From positions 254,475-318,474 of the forward strand of contig CAJINV010000019.1 of NCBI GenBank assembly GCA_905178155.1: DNA of 64,000 nucleotides, given 5' to 3'. The position numbers and the translations under genes were made by a program. Below the pieces are notes generated by a model, which saw nothing but the letters and a program-made list of their open reading frames with translations, was not told the DNA's origin and made no database searches. The stretch's first letter is position 1. Every line of letters begins with the position of its first letter. Origin of the DNA: Amoebophrya sp. A120 (Eukaryota > Sar > Dinophyceae > Syndiniales > Amoebophryaceae). This document shows positions 49,451 through 61,200 of this stretch, piece after piece.

Positions 49451-52400
49451 CTAGTAAATGCCGTCCGCAAAGTTTCTCAAAGTCCAAAAGGGCACGTCCC
49501 CGATTGCCTCCCCGACTTATAACGTGCTCAGGTGTTACAATCTCAAGCGTTACAATAGAATCTGGAATTTGTGTTGTATGATGAGCATGACAGACTCGCA
49601 CAGCGTTCCACCTTTTGCAATACAAATTTCGCCAGATCCCAGTGCGGATTGGGCCTCCAGAACTTGTCATGCGCAATCCTGTGGGAGTAGGCTAGGTCAT
49701 GCACTCTTGCATCACAGATTACAACTACATTCTATTGTAACGTTTGAGATTGCAACAGCTGAGCGCGTTATACGACTTTCTTCGCCTTTTTGCTCACGGC
49801 CTTCAGCGTGAACTCGATGCCGACTTCCTGCTATCCTGAGTAAAAACGTACCCACGCCAGAGCTGTAATGCAGATTTGCAAAGACAGGAAGACTTGTAAT
49901 GCGCATCCCCATGAGAGCCATTTCCAGTCGTGTTTTGGAATTTGTGATGCTGTGAACAGGATGAGCAGATGAATCTGTGATGCGGCTGCACTTGCTAACC
50001 TGCACTACACTGCATAGTGCAACTTGTCATGCGTGATTCACAAAACTCCTAGGCTTGTGTTGCAAAATCCTCATCCTGACTCTGGTGTGGGTACGTTTTT
50101 ACTCAGGATACCTGCTTGACGTTCTCGGAAGATTTTTCCTGGTTTTTTTCGCGGTTGCTACGAACGGAAGTACTCCCGCTTGATGTTGTTCCCTGCTCGG
50201 TTTCGAGCAAGCTGGTTTTTCCCGGTGCAGTCGGAAAAGCACCACCTGCTCCGGCCAGCGTCGCTTTCGCGGCCGCAAGCGAATCTCGGTCCATCGGCAG
50301 GATGGGCTTGGGCACATTCGCCGGCTGAAGTATCGGGCTTTTGCTGCTCACCTTCGCGCTACTGCTGGTGCTGTCGTCACGTACCTCCTGCCGAGGTTGG
50401 GATTCGGGGAAGATAATGGTTGCCGGATTGTGGTCGGACGAATCTGAGGCGTGCGTTATCCTGAGTAAAAACGTCCCCACGCCAGAGCTGTCATGCAGAT
50501 CTGCATGCCAAAAAAGTTTGTCATGCGGAGCGCCATGAGAGGCATTTCCTAGTCGTGCTTTGGAATTTGTGACGCTATAATCAGCATGATATGCTAGATC
50601 TGTGACGCTGCTGCACTACCTAAACAGGATTACACTACGAGGAGAAACTTATCATGCCAAACGACCAAAGCTGGCTGATTTGTCTAGCAGATTTCCCATC
50701 TTGACTCTGGGGCGGGGATGTTTTTACAAATGATATGCGTGGCCTCCTCTTGGTGGTCGTGCTTCTTGTGAATCAGGATGTCTTCGCCCTGCAGCGGCGT
50801 GTTGGAGGTCACCAGAGTTTCCTGTTTTGTTCAATTCGACAGGTGTAAGGCAAAGGTATTGAAAAACCTTACGAAACATGACGCGGCATTGGTGAGTGAC
50901 TATGAGATAGCATAGAAGTAGCGACGATCACAACACAAAAATGCACAACAGATTTTCGTAAAATGGTAAAAAAAACTTTTTCAAGTACATTCGCGCTATC
51001 CACTTGCTGTGCGGGGAAGGTTAATTCCGTCGGATTTCCGTTCAACGTAGGGCAGGCCGTCATGTCTCCGGGTGTTCCCTCCCGCCGGCTGAAGGACATG
51101 GTCGGCTTTTCTCCCCGGTCGTACATCACCAAGTACTCCCGGATGAAGGGTTGCCCCAACAGCCAGACCGGCCCGAAGTCGCGGCTGGTCGGGAGGGGCG
51201 TGGTCATCAGCGAGAGCTTGCAATCCCCGGAGTCGGACGCTTTCACGTACCAGCTGGCCGGGATGGTAACGTGGAAAAAATTATCCTGTGCAAAAGCTGG
51301 AGATACTGCTCGCAATAATTGCAACCACGCAGAGCAGAGGAATTTTGCTTTTCCTTTTGAAGCTAGATTCATCTGCATGAGAAGTTTCATCTTTGCGAAG
51401 ATTTGTCCTCATGCAATTGCCACTAATAAGACCCCTACTTTTGCATTCCCTAAGACTTCCCATCCGTTCCCTTCAGGCCGAGAACAATGTCTGGCAGCTC
51501 CTTTTGGTTGCTGCAGTCCGACAAGAGTCCCTGACCCTCCTATCCTGAGTAAAAACGTACCCACACCAGAGTTGTGATGCAGATTTGCAAAGACAGGAAG
51601 ACTTGTAATGCGCATCCCCATGAGAGCCATTTCCAATCGTATTTTGGAATTTGTGATGCTGTGAATAGGATGAGCAGATGAATCTGTGATGCGGCTGCAC
51701 TTGCTAACCTGCACTACACTGCAGAGTGCAACTTGTCATGCGTGACTCACAAAACTTCTAGGTTTGTGTTGCAAAATCCCCATCCTGACTCTGGTGTGGG
51801 TACGTTTTTACTCAGGATACCTCCTTATCCACGATCATGCCCTCCAGTGTGGAGAGCAACCCCGAGGGGGCGCCAAGCATGAGAGTGCACAACCCCTTTC
51901 TCGCCTCCCCGCCGTTATCGCTTGCACGTTGGCATGAACATCGGCACTACACACACCGGCAAGCGCGCAGTCTGCGCATGACAAATAGATCGAGCGGCAG
52001 AGTCGTGAAGTGCTTTTCTTTGGACTTTGTCATGCAACTGCAAGCGGTGCCATAAGACAGCAGCTGAGTTAAGTAACTAATTTGTTTTGTATTTGGGACT
52101 ACATCTCATGACAGAGGAAAACGAGGGCGAGTTGTGCACCCTCATACCCAGGGAGCTGGTTCCAGAATCGACCACAGCTGCACAGTATCAAATGTAAAAA
52201 TGTCTGGGTCTGGAAGGGTCATGCTGTTTCTGCATGACACAGAAGGTCTGGCATGGAAGCTCTAGCATCACAGGTTTCGAGAAGCTTCCGCAATGCCGAA
52301 TCCGCATGACAAATCCCTCATTTTGGTAGACAGAAAGTGAGCAGCTTTTGCTGCCTATGCGTATGCATCAGAGATTTTTGTGGGTTCTGAAATGCGCATC

Positions 52401-55400
52401 ACAAGTTACATCCTTCCAGACGCACACATTTTTACATTTGATACACAGGGGTCACAGGTCTGGAGATCGTCTTCCTTGGTGCCAACTCCAAAGGACGTGA
52501 CTTGGATGGCCCAGTGCTTCTTTCCCACGACGGGAGTCTGGTGGATAGTTTTCATTTTTATTTTTCCATGTTTCGCATATTTTTTTTTATTGATGATTGC
52601 GCATCAGAATAATAACTGACCTTTAATCTACATTATCTTGGTTCTGGAACGACATCAAGATCACATTCACAATACTAGAGCAGCAATCAAATTCACCACA
52701 CCTTTATACCACATGATAAGTGATTCCCGCCGGGTACTGCCCCCAGTATATCTTGGACGTTTTGTCACCCGTATCAGATTGCAAAATTTCCCGCCTCCTC
52801 CCTCGTTTGCCGCTATTGGCACGAAATCTTGCATTACTTCTGTATCTTCGCATGTTGATATTCACGACAAACTGCATGATCTAGTACGTTCGCAGCGGCA
52901 GTGGCCTCCTCTACAATTACGACCTAGACCCGTACGTAAACCAGGAGACTACTGCTCTCATGCAAAACCGAAAGCGCGCGCATTTCTACCCCTATGATGC
53001 AGCTGCGTACTAAAGGCAAACGACCGGGAGGACCGGAAAAACTCGCTCTTCGTACCGCACATCCCCCAAGCACATGCCAAACTTCGTGATCTGGGCGTTG
53101 CTCAACAGCGTCGACTCGTCGCGACTGTCTGGCACCCAGTTGGCCATGCCCATGCCCAGTATGCCCTCGAACCGCGCGCCCTGGTCCCAGATGTTCTGCA
53201 TGCCGGTGTCCATCTGCTTGATTTCCCACATTTTCTGCTTCGTGACCGTGACGCGCCCGAGTTTCACCGAGGTCTGCCCGCCCTCCACGTGGACCGCACC
53301 GTATCCAAGAAACAATAAAGTGTGTAAGTGTAACTTTTTTGCAGGAACAGCATCACAGATTTGCTTTGCATAACAGAGAAAACCTGTCATGCGTAGCTAG
53401 TACGCGAACAACACATATGAAAATAGCCTCTGACGCACATCCAGCATGACAAGTGTAACTGTTTTGCATTTTCTGCATCACAGATTTACACTTACACAGT
53501 TTTTTTCTTGCATACCCCGGACCCGAACGTGATCTCCGCATACTGATCGAGGTGGTGCGCTATTGCGTAAAAAAATCCCCCGTCCCCATATTGAAAAGGA
53601 TATTTGTGATGCTGGATTTGCGTACACAAATCGAGTTGTATTGCTAGAAGGCCAAGAGACGCAGTTGCGGCTTAAATTGCAGGCAATTTGTCACGTTGTT
53701 TCCCACTTCCAGTTGCCTCCTGTCATACTGAAGCCGCAAAGCTTTCCTTCGCCAGCCAGCACTACAGTCCGCATTTTTCGCCTTCTAGCATGACAAGATG
53801 ATTCGTAGTAGCAAATCGTGCTACACAAGTCTCCGCTTTAGTATGGCGAGGGGAGATTTTTCATTTTGATATGCACCGGCGGCTCGCTCTCCGTCGGGTC
53901 AAACACGTGCGTCAGGTAGCTCAGCACGTCGCCGCACGAGTCGCACTGCTTGGACAACACCAGGATCGAAAACGAGCCGGTGTCTGGAACGCAGTCCAAT
54001 TCCTGCCCGCCGACGTGGATCGGGACCGTGTAATACGCGTATTCTGACGAAAAATTCTCCCTCCCCATATTGAAAGCGGATCCGTCTGCAAATTTGCGCT
54101 GCAGATTTGCACACACAAATCCTGTCTGTCTTGCAAGAAGGCAAAGCCAGAGAATCCGCCGCATTACGCAGGCGCTTTGTGATGCTGTTGGGCTTACAGC
54201 ATAGACATCTGTCATGCCAGTCGCCTATGTTAAAAAAACCGCTCGCCTCAGGCTTGGCATATGCCTGCAGTCCTCTCCAGCAAGACACACCTGATTTGTG
54301 CACGCAAATCCAGCATCAGAAACTCCATTTCGATTTTGGGAGGGGGGATTTTTCCCTTTCATAACACGTCCTCGAAATTTTTCGCCGGCTGTTCAAAGGA
54401 CGGTTGGTCCGCGAGAACGATTTCGTTCGCCAGGTAGACCCCTTGAGACAATTTGGAATTCATATTCGAAGTAGCACCACCTTGTTCCTGCTGTTGGTTT
54501 TGCTGCAATTGCTGTTGCATTTGCTTTTCTTGCTGGCTCTCGGTCTTCCCGCTGGTCGTTTGTTGTTTTACCGCAGCTCCTGCGTTGGAGGCGAGAAACT
54601 GGTGTTGGCTGCTCGACGTTTGTGCGGCTGTGCCAGCACCAGCTCCGAACGAACTGGTACTCATACCGCCCGCCCCGGCGCCGAGGCTAATCGTGTTTGC
54701 GACCCCCGTCGAGATGCCGCTCCTGCGCGAAGCTGTGGAGCTGCTGGAGGCAGCTCCTGCGGTTTGCTGCTGACTTGCAAGTTCTTGCTGGGCGCTGCTC
54801 GTCGCGACACTCGCAACACTGGCGCCGGTGACGGTTGACGTAGTTCCCGCCCTGGAAGCTCCTGCCTCGGTGGAGGTAGAAGTACTGGCTGCTAACTGCT
54901 TGTTTTGCTGTTCTGCGCTCGCTGTTTTCAACGAACCGCTCGCAGTTGCTTCGTTTTGCCGCGTTTGCGTTTGCTCTTGCGCAGCTTGTTGATTGGTCGA
55001 CGAAGTAGATGAGAGAAAGTTCTTCTGCTCGCTTGCGCCTTTGGTCGTCTCGGTGGAGGAAGTTGCAGCTACTGATGCTGCAGCTTGTGTTTGCGTTTGT
55101 TCCGCAGCTTTGACGGGTCCTGCTTCTGTTTCAACACGAGGATCACTACCTGGACCATTTTTACTGCTGCCATTTTTCTTCTGCGTAGCACTGCCACTAG
55201 TCGTGGAAACCACCTCCGAGGTGGATGATGATGCTGTTGCAGCAACATCTTCCCCACTACTGGTAGAAGTCTCCGGCACGGTACTCTCGTCCGTACCCGT
55301 TTCCGTGCTAGCGGTGTCAGATGAGGAAGACGTCGCGCTCGATTGCTCCTCACGATTCGGAAGCAGTTCCCCTTTATTCAGGCCGGGAATGCCCTCCTGT

Positions 55401-56833
55401 TGACTGGCAGAGGCGAGTTGACCTCCGCCTTGTTGCGTTCGTTCTTCTACGGCTCTTTCCGAAGAAGCTCCTGCTGGTGCACTTTCTGCGTTGGTAGTCG
55501 TCGCGATCTCGGAGCCAGCAGATGCTTTGTTCCCTTCCGTGGTTGAAGTAGAGGCAGAGGAGCTAGTACTAGTCGCACTCGCCCCTTCGTTGCTATTGGT
55601 GTTCTCTTCTGCCGCGCCATCTCTTGCTCTTCTCGGGAAGTGCAACGTATCCGGGGAAGCAGGAGTATCAGACTTGGTGTTGGATGTCGCTTGCTCCTCG
55701 TGATTTGGCAACAACTCTCCGGCTTTAATATTCTGGGTGGCACCAGCGGCTGCTCCAGTGGTACCTTCGCCCCCAGCTCCGCTCAGCGCTTCCTCTCCTT
55801 GTTGCCCTGTTCCTCCTGCTGTTACGTCACTTGATGTTTCCGCGGACGAGCTGCTGGATGTTGACGACCCAGAGGACGAAGAACCTCCACTCTGGCTCGC
55901 CGCTACCGCTGCTTGTTCTTCACTACTCGTAGCTGCCTCCCGGTTGTTTTTTAACTGCTTGTTTCCCTGTTCGACGCTGCCAGCAGAGGTCTGACCATCG
56001 GCCTGCTCGGCGGTTTGAAAAGTGGGCGCCGCCGCGTTTTCGTTCGCATCCTGCACCCCGTCATCATCGTGGTCCTCAAACCGATGAGCCTGACCGGACG
56101 TGGAAGTTGCGGATGTTGAGGCCGACGTGGTGCGAAATTTCTCGATGCCGAATTCGATTGGCGCAACGGTGTGTGAGGAGGACTGTGACGATGTCGATAA
56201 AGACGTAGACGTAGCTGCAGTTGGCCTCGCACTTGCACTCGTCTTCGCTGCTCCATTGGCCGCGTCTTCGCTCTTAAATTTGTAGCCATAGGACGAGAAA
56301 TGGGTGGCGAAAGACAGAGACTGATCCCACCCAGCTTCGTTCTCCGATGCTGTTGCTGCGGTTTTCTTGTTAGCGATTGTTGATGAAGAAGATGCAGTCG
56401 CTGATGTTGTGTCTTTCGCGGCATTGTCAAGATTTATTTTGTTCGAAATCGTCGAACTAAGGCCTGATGCCGCCGCAACATTTACATTGGTGCGACTTGA
56501 TGTTCGAGATTTTGATTTTGTTTTTCCTTTATTCGAGGACGCCGACGTCGTCGTACTTCTGCTACTTGCACTTCTACCTCCGCCCGCGTGGTTCTGAAAA
56601 CTACTGGCGCGAACGAGGAGCAGAGACCACGACGACGACCCATAGTTGTCGACGTGGTCACCAGCGTTCCTATCCTTTTCTGTGCCGCCAGGAGCAGTGG
56701 TGCTGAAGAAGTAGTTCTTCTGACTGATGCTACAATACAGGAAGAAAACCCAGCACAACCAGCCGCATGTAGTCGTAGTTCTTGCCCTCTTGCACGGCGC
56801 AACAGAAAAAGTTCCGGAGGTAAAGGTCAGCAT
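49451..56833 (-). CDS. Pepsin-like (A1) aspartic protease with long low-complexity N-terminus
   Basis: About 1341 aa. ATG at 56833; exon 1 (54364-56833) encodes a hydrophobic segment (CGWLCWVFFLYCSIS), probably a signal peptide or anchor, then about 770 residues rich in Ser, Thr, Ala and Gln with two copies of GELLPN(H/R)EEQ. The protease follows: YYTVPIHVGGQELDCVPDTGS (first catalytic Asp at about 841), FGSGAVHVE (flap region), RFEGILGMG, PVVGKKHWAIQVTSFGVG, AAVVDSGTSSL (second catalytic Asp at about 1018), and WLLGQPFIREYLVMYDRGE. A Ser/Lys-rich tail ends NFADGIY. Exons: 53872-54039, 53515-53560, 53025-53301, 52444-52537, 52147-52185, 51820-51877, 51453-51540, about 51004-51281, 50736-50821, 50111-50456, 49773-49831, 49451-49517. 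Ten introners and two GT-AG introns; total length divisible by three. Likely secreted or in the endomembrane system. Confidence 0.9.
49518..49772. mobile_element. Introner, family G
   Basis: 255 bp, TATAACGTGCTCAGGTGTTA ... AACAGCTGAGCGCGTTATA. Duplication CGACT. Confidence 0.9.
49832..50110. mobile_element. Introner, family C
   Basis: 279 bp, TATCCTGAGTAAAAACGTAC ... GTTTTTACTCAGGATA. Duplication CCTGC. About 96% identical by eye to the 51541 copy in the same gene. Confidence 0.92.
50457..50735. mobile_element. Introner, family C
   Basis: 279 bp, TATCCTGAGTAAAAACGTCC ... GTTTTTACAAATGATA. Duplication TGCGT. Confidence 0.9.
51282..51452. mobile_element. Introner, family B, decayed
   Basis: 171 bp, TATCCTGTGCAAAAGCTGGA ... 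ACTTTTGCATTCCCTA. Flanks AAAAT/AGACT match at 3 of 5. Excision plus 5 bp keeps the protease frame (TDGKSFHVTIPAS). Confidence 0.75.
51541..51819. mobile_element. Introner, family C
   Basis: 279 bp, same ends as the 49832 copy. Duplication CCTCC. Confidence 0.92.
51878..52146. mobile_element. Introner, family H
   Basis: 269 bp, begins CATGAGAGTGCACAACCCCT (first T changed to C), ends GTTGTGCACCCTCATA. Duplication CCAAG/CCCAG. Confidence 0.85.
52186..52443. mobile_element. Introner, family A
   Basis: 258 bp, TATCAAATGTAAAAATGTCT ... ATTTTTACATTTGATA. Duplication CACAG. Lies five codons before the second catalytic Asp; the next exon is 39 bp. Confidence 0.92.
53302..53514. mobile_element. Introner, family D
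   Basis: 213 bp, TATCCAAGAAACAATAAAGT ... GTTTTTTTCTTGCATA. Duplication CACCG/CCCCG. Confidence 0.88.
53561..53871. mobile_element. Introner, family E
   Basis: 311 bp, TATTGCGTAAAAAAATCCCC ... GATTTTTCATTTTGATA. Duplication TGCGC/TGCAC. Confidence 0.88.
54040..54363. mobile_element. Introner, family E
   Basis: 324 bp, TATTCTGACGAAAAATTCTC ... GATTTTTCCCTTTCATA. Duplication ACGCG/ACACG. It separates the low-complexity first exon from the protease domain. Confidence 0.88.
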
Positions 56834-58258
56834 CAGAAATCCGCAATCGGTTCTGGCAGCAGGTTCTTGCAGATGTAGGAGCTTGATGGTGTTTTATTTC
56901 GCAAGATTATGAATGGACCCACCGGTAGAAGTCGTCCTCTACTTCCGTGCCACCTCAGTTGTTCGCGCACGACCGCACCACATCCACAACCTGTTTTTTC
57001 CCTGCCATACTGACAGCCGCCTCCCCGGTCGATACGGCAGAAAAACAGAGTTGTTGCTGCAGCGCCTATAATTGTTGTTGCTTTTCTCTATTTTATCCAC
57101 ACCTCGTCCGAATTATGGGATTCCCCCCTTTATTCAGCTCCTCCTATTGTCGATCATATATTTCGTACACTACAACAACACTCAACCTTTCATCTTCCTC
57201 GACGACGCCGGGTAAGTCGGTGTCTTTTGTGTGCCGTCGTGGGACTAGTGGCAGCACGGCAAAGATTCCGCAAGTGCAAGACAGAGATAGCCACGGATGT
57301 TGACAGCAGGACGCACTCTCTTCCTTGTCGTTGTCGGTGTAAGAATGCTCACTTACTACACCTCGTTTGATGATCGATACCACAGCACAAGCAAACCACC
57401 TCTCGTCCTCGTCTCTCTTGAGAATAACTGCGTGATCATCATGTCTACCTTGATCTTGAAGAAACTGTGCTTAGTTCCTGTTGCTTTACTTTGTTTTACT
57501 CGTGCACATAGTCCCAACTCAGCAAGAAGACACTGGCCGCGTTGCTTGGTTACGATGCGTGCACGCGCTTGCGCACAATGTTGCAACATAAAGACGACCA
57601 TGTTGATGCCCGGTTTTTAGATTGTTTCTTTTTGACTGTAGTCACAGCTGCGGATGTTTACAAAATTGTGATTGAGTGTGAGCAATCGACTTCCTTCCAA
57701 GGTAGAGGAAGAATTTACCCATTCTCGTATAAAAGTTCAAACGCATCTGCGGGACTGGTAGAGCGGTCCGATAATGATAATACTGAATCGATAGAAGAAA
57801 TATCATTTGAAAGGAAATCCTTGAAGACAATCCGATGTGAAATAGATGCGAACCATGATTTTTGTGGATGCGCTTCAAAAATGTTGTACTTGCAGCGAGA
57901 TGACTTTTTACTTCATCTACTGTTTTGAGTACAAAACTTGTTTCGTACCGATGGACCACGAAATGCTACTGGTCTTGGTCAATCACTGTTGTATATCAAT
58001 CTCTGTCGAAACACGGCGATGTTCATGTAGATAAAAAAAGTAGGTGCATGTTCGTACGGTAGATGTAGAAGATTTTTTTCAGTGAAAATTAGGTGTAAGA
58101 AAAATATGAAAATCGGTGATAAACCATGAATATTGTTTTTATGCTTTCAAACACAACATGTCACGTTCATGTGATGCCCCCAAAGAAGCGGTTCGGAATG
58201 TGTGGTAGATTCGTTTTCCCAACATTCTTGAAAATATGTCCCAAATTAGTAGTGACTA
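56834..58258. other. Intergenic region
   Basis: About 1.4 kb between the protease start and the next gene's stop. Only short frames (for example minus 57642-57959), none recognised. No introners. Confidence 0.4.
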
Positions 58259-61200
58259 CTAAGCAGCCTGTGCCTCGCCGTGGTAATTCTTCTTCAGGGT
58301 GAATTCCGTGTCGCCACTATCGCGAGAAAAAGCTGTCTCAGTCCCAAATCTTTCTCTTTGCAGACTCAGCAACACAAATTTGCGAAGCAAGAAACAAAAA
58401 ATCTGTGATGCGTTTTTTTAGACAGCAAGGGACAACACATATGAAAGACGTCTTTCTTGCATCTCAAGCATGACAAAACTCTGTCTCAAGGAAGTTGCGC
58501 ATTAGAAGTTGAGACGGAAACAGTTTTTTCTCAGGATAGCCAACGATCACGCGCCGGTTGCTTCCCCCGGCCTCGTGGATCACCGCCATGCCGTCCGCAA
58601 TCACCAGCATGGTATCAAATGCAAAAGTGTCTGGGTCTGGAAGGATGCTGCAAGGTTAGTCATGCACATTTTCCATGACTCCTGACGTCTGTGATGCATG
58701 CCGTAGCATCACAGATTTTGTGAGGGCTTCCTGATGCCCATACCGTATGAGAGATGCCTTCTCGCCGTGGCAAAAAGATGAACTGGACTGCTTTATTTGC
58801 TGTTCATGGAATACAGATTTTTGCACAATCCAAACGCAACATCAGCAGCTACATCCTTCCAGACCCAGACACAGATTTGCGATGCATACATGGAAAAAGG
58901 TGACAAATACCCCATACTGGGCGCTAGGCGCTGGATGCCCGGCTTCACCTTCTTCGTGGTCCCCAAGCACGCGTGCGGGCGCACGGAGATGTTGTGCATC
59001 CAACCCAGGCCCATAAAACGGGAACGCAGACCTGTTGGTACAAGTGGAGTTTGTATTCAGAATGAGACGCGAAGCGGATGAAACAACTTCGCAGAGAAAG
59101 TTGTTGCGAAGTTGTCGACGTGGTCCCTGTCAAGTCTAGTAAACAAAACAATCGAAATCGTACATAAAAAACTACTCACACCAGTCAGAAGTTGTCAAGG
59201 TTTATTTTTTCGACATTTGGTATACCTATTTCCTTGGCGCCGTCATATCATAACATATCCTATACCTCCGAAATTCCAGGCGTTACACTTCCCGCCGGTC
59301 GTGGGCTGGCAGCGAGGATCAGAGGAATCGATCCCGCGCGGGCCGCTATCGGACGAAAAAAAGCTAGCAGGAAATATTTGTAATGCAAAAACTACAAAGT
59401 CTGCCATGGGCGAGCCGCCCATAGCATGCTATTTCCTAGGATACAACTTCTTATTAGTTTTTGTTTTTTGTTCTAGTGCGGTTATATCAATATTTTATAT
59501 CAATATTTTTGCATTCCGAATGCCCTGCTGGCTTTTTTCTGTGCGATAGTCGCGTTCATTCGTCTGGAAGGACCGTTTCGAGTTGAGATGCGGGCAGTCC
59601 TCCTCCTTGACTGCACGGCTTCCCGTATCCTGAGTAAAAACGTCTCGCCCACCCCATAAGTTGTAACGCAAATCTGCAAGCTGCAAATGTTTCTCATGCG
59701 CAGCCCCATGAGAAGCATTGTGTAGCTGTGTTTCGGAATTTGTCATGCTCCAATAAGCATGACGCGCTAGCTCTGTGATGCTGCTGAACTAGCTTCACAG
59801 GAGTACACTACAAGCCCAGACTTGTCATGCTCGACAGCCAAAACTTGGAGGTTTGTATTGCAGATTTGCCAACTTGACTATGGGGTGGGGACGTTTTTGC
59901 TCAGGATATCCCGCCCCGGGAAAGACCGCCTTCTGGACCCGCATCATGTCGAGCTCGGATAAAGTTTTGCCACACCCGCCCGGAACCAGGTCGGGGTATT
60001 TCAGTTCGCAGCTTGCGTCTGTGGAAAACCCCATATGCATTGCAAACACGTCATCTGGGTCTCGATTTGATGTGTTGCGGAACTTCAAGGACACGAAGAT
60101 CTGCAATGCAGGAACACGAGGTGGATCATTAGCCATTTTTTTCTGTCGTGCTGGATGGCTAAGTACGAATGAGTATGAGTCCGCATCCGCAAGAACAAGC
60201 TGAGGAGAAAAATAAAGACTTCCCCTATTGTTAGGCCGTGCAAGCAACCAGTCTGCAATGCATGTATCAGCGACACAAGTTTGAGTTCCAGACCCAGACA
60301 TTTTTGCAATCCGTACCACACGGCAAACAACCACTTCGGCGCCCCTTGAATCGACCGCCCGGCGTTATGCTCCACAAACCGGGCGTCGGACGGCTTTTCG
60401 ATCGCACCCAGTGCATCAACAGCCCGCTATGCATTGCAAAAGTATAATCGTACTAGTTGTAGTAAATAATTGAAAATGAATTTATACAAGTAGATCTGTC
60501 ATGCAACAAATTATTGAAAGTGGTTGTACGACAAGTTGCGCGATAGAAGTACTTTTGTAGAGCATACCCGAACGCCCGAAATAATGTCAGCCTTCCAATC
60601 GTCAGGCGCAAACTGCACCTGGATGTTCACGATCTGCTGCCCCACGGACAGCTTGGTTTTGTAGAATGCCGGGTCCTCGATTTTTTGCCGAACCTTTTCC
60701 GGGGTCAACTCCTGTTCCGCAGCGGTTTTCGCTTCCCTTTCCGCTTCGGACAGCGTTGGGTCGGGGCAGCCAGCGTCGTAAACAATGTAGGTATTCGGTT
60801 TGTTATTCGGGAGCATCGTCGTGTATACGTTGCGTTCCCCCAACGCATGCACCGGCTCATCCCATCGCAAGGACTGCATGCTGCTGCAGGCCTCGCGGAA
60901 CTGGCGCCCGCCCACGGTATCAAAAACAAACATCGATCTGGCTCTGGAAACAAGTATACTATGCTAGGATTTGCTGGAAAAATAAATGAGGCACTAGAAG
61001 TAGTCCTCCTGCTGCGGAGCATGACAAATCTTTGGACGGTTTTGTATTGCGTTGTAAAATAAACCAAGCGCATGATCAGAAAGCCCGTAGTTTTTTTGCA
61101 TGACGACATAAATCTTCTATACAGCACTATCCATTCAGAACAGCTTCACGAGCGCGCATCGCTGTGGAAGTTCCAGGCCCGAATCGGTGGTCTCTGCAAG

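Noticed and set aside
60511-60933. Separate gene starting at ATG 60933
   Set aside because: Its 5' boundary is a family A introner end, and its downstream exons complete the S51-like fold begun by exons at higher coordinates. One gene is the simpler reading.
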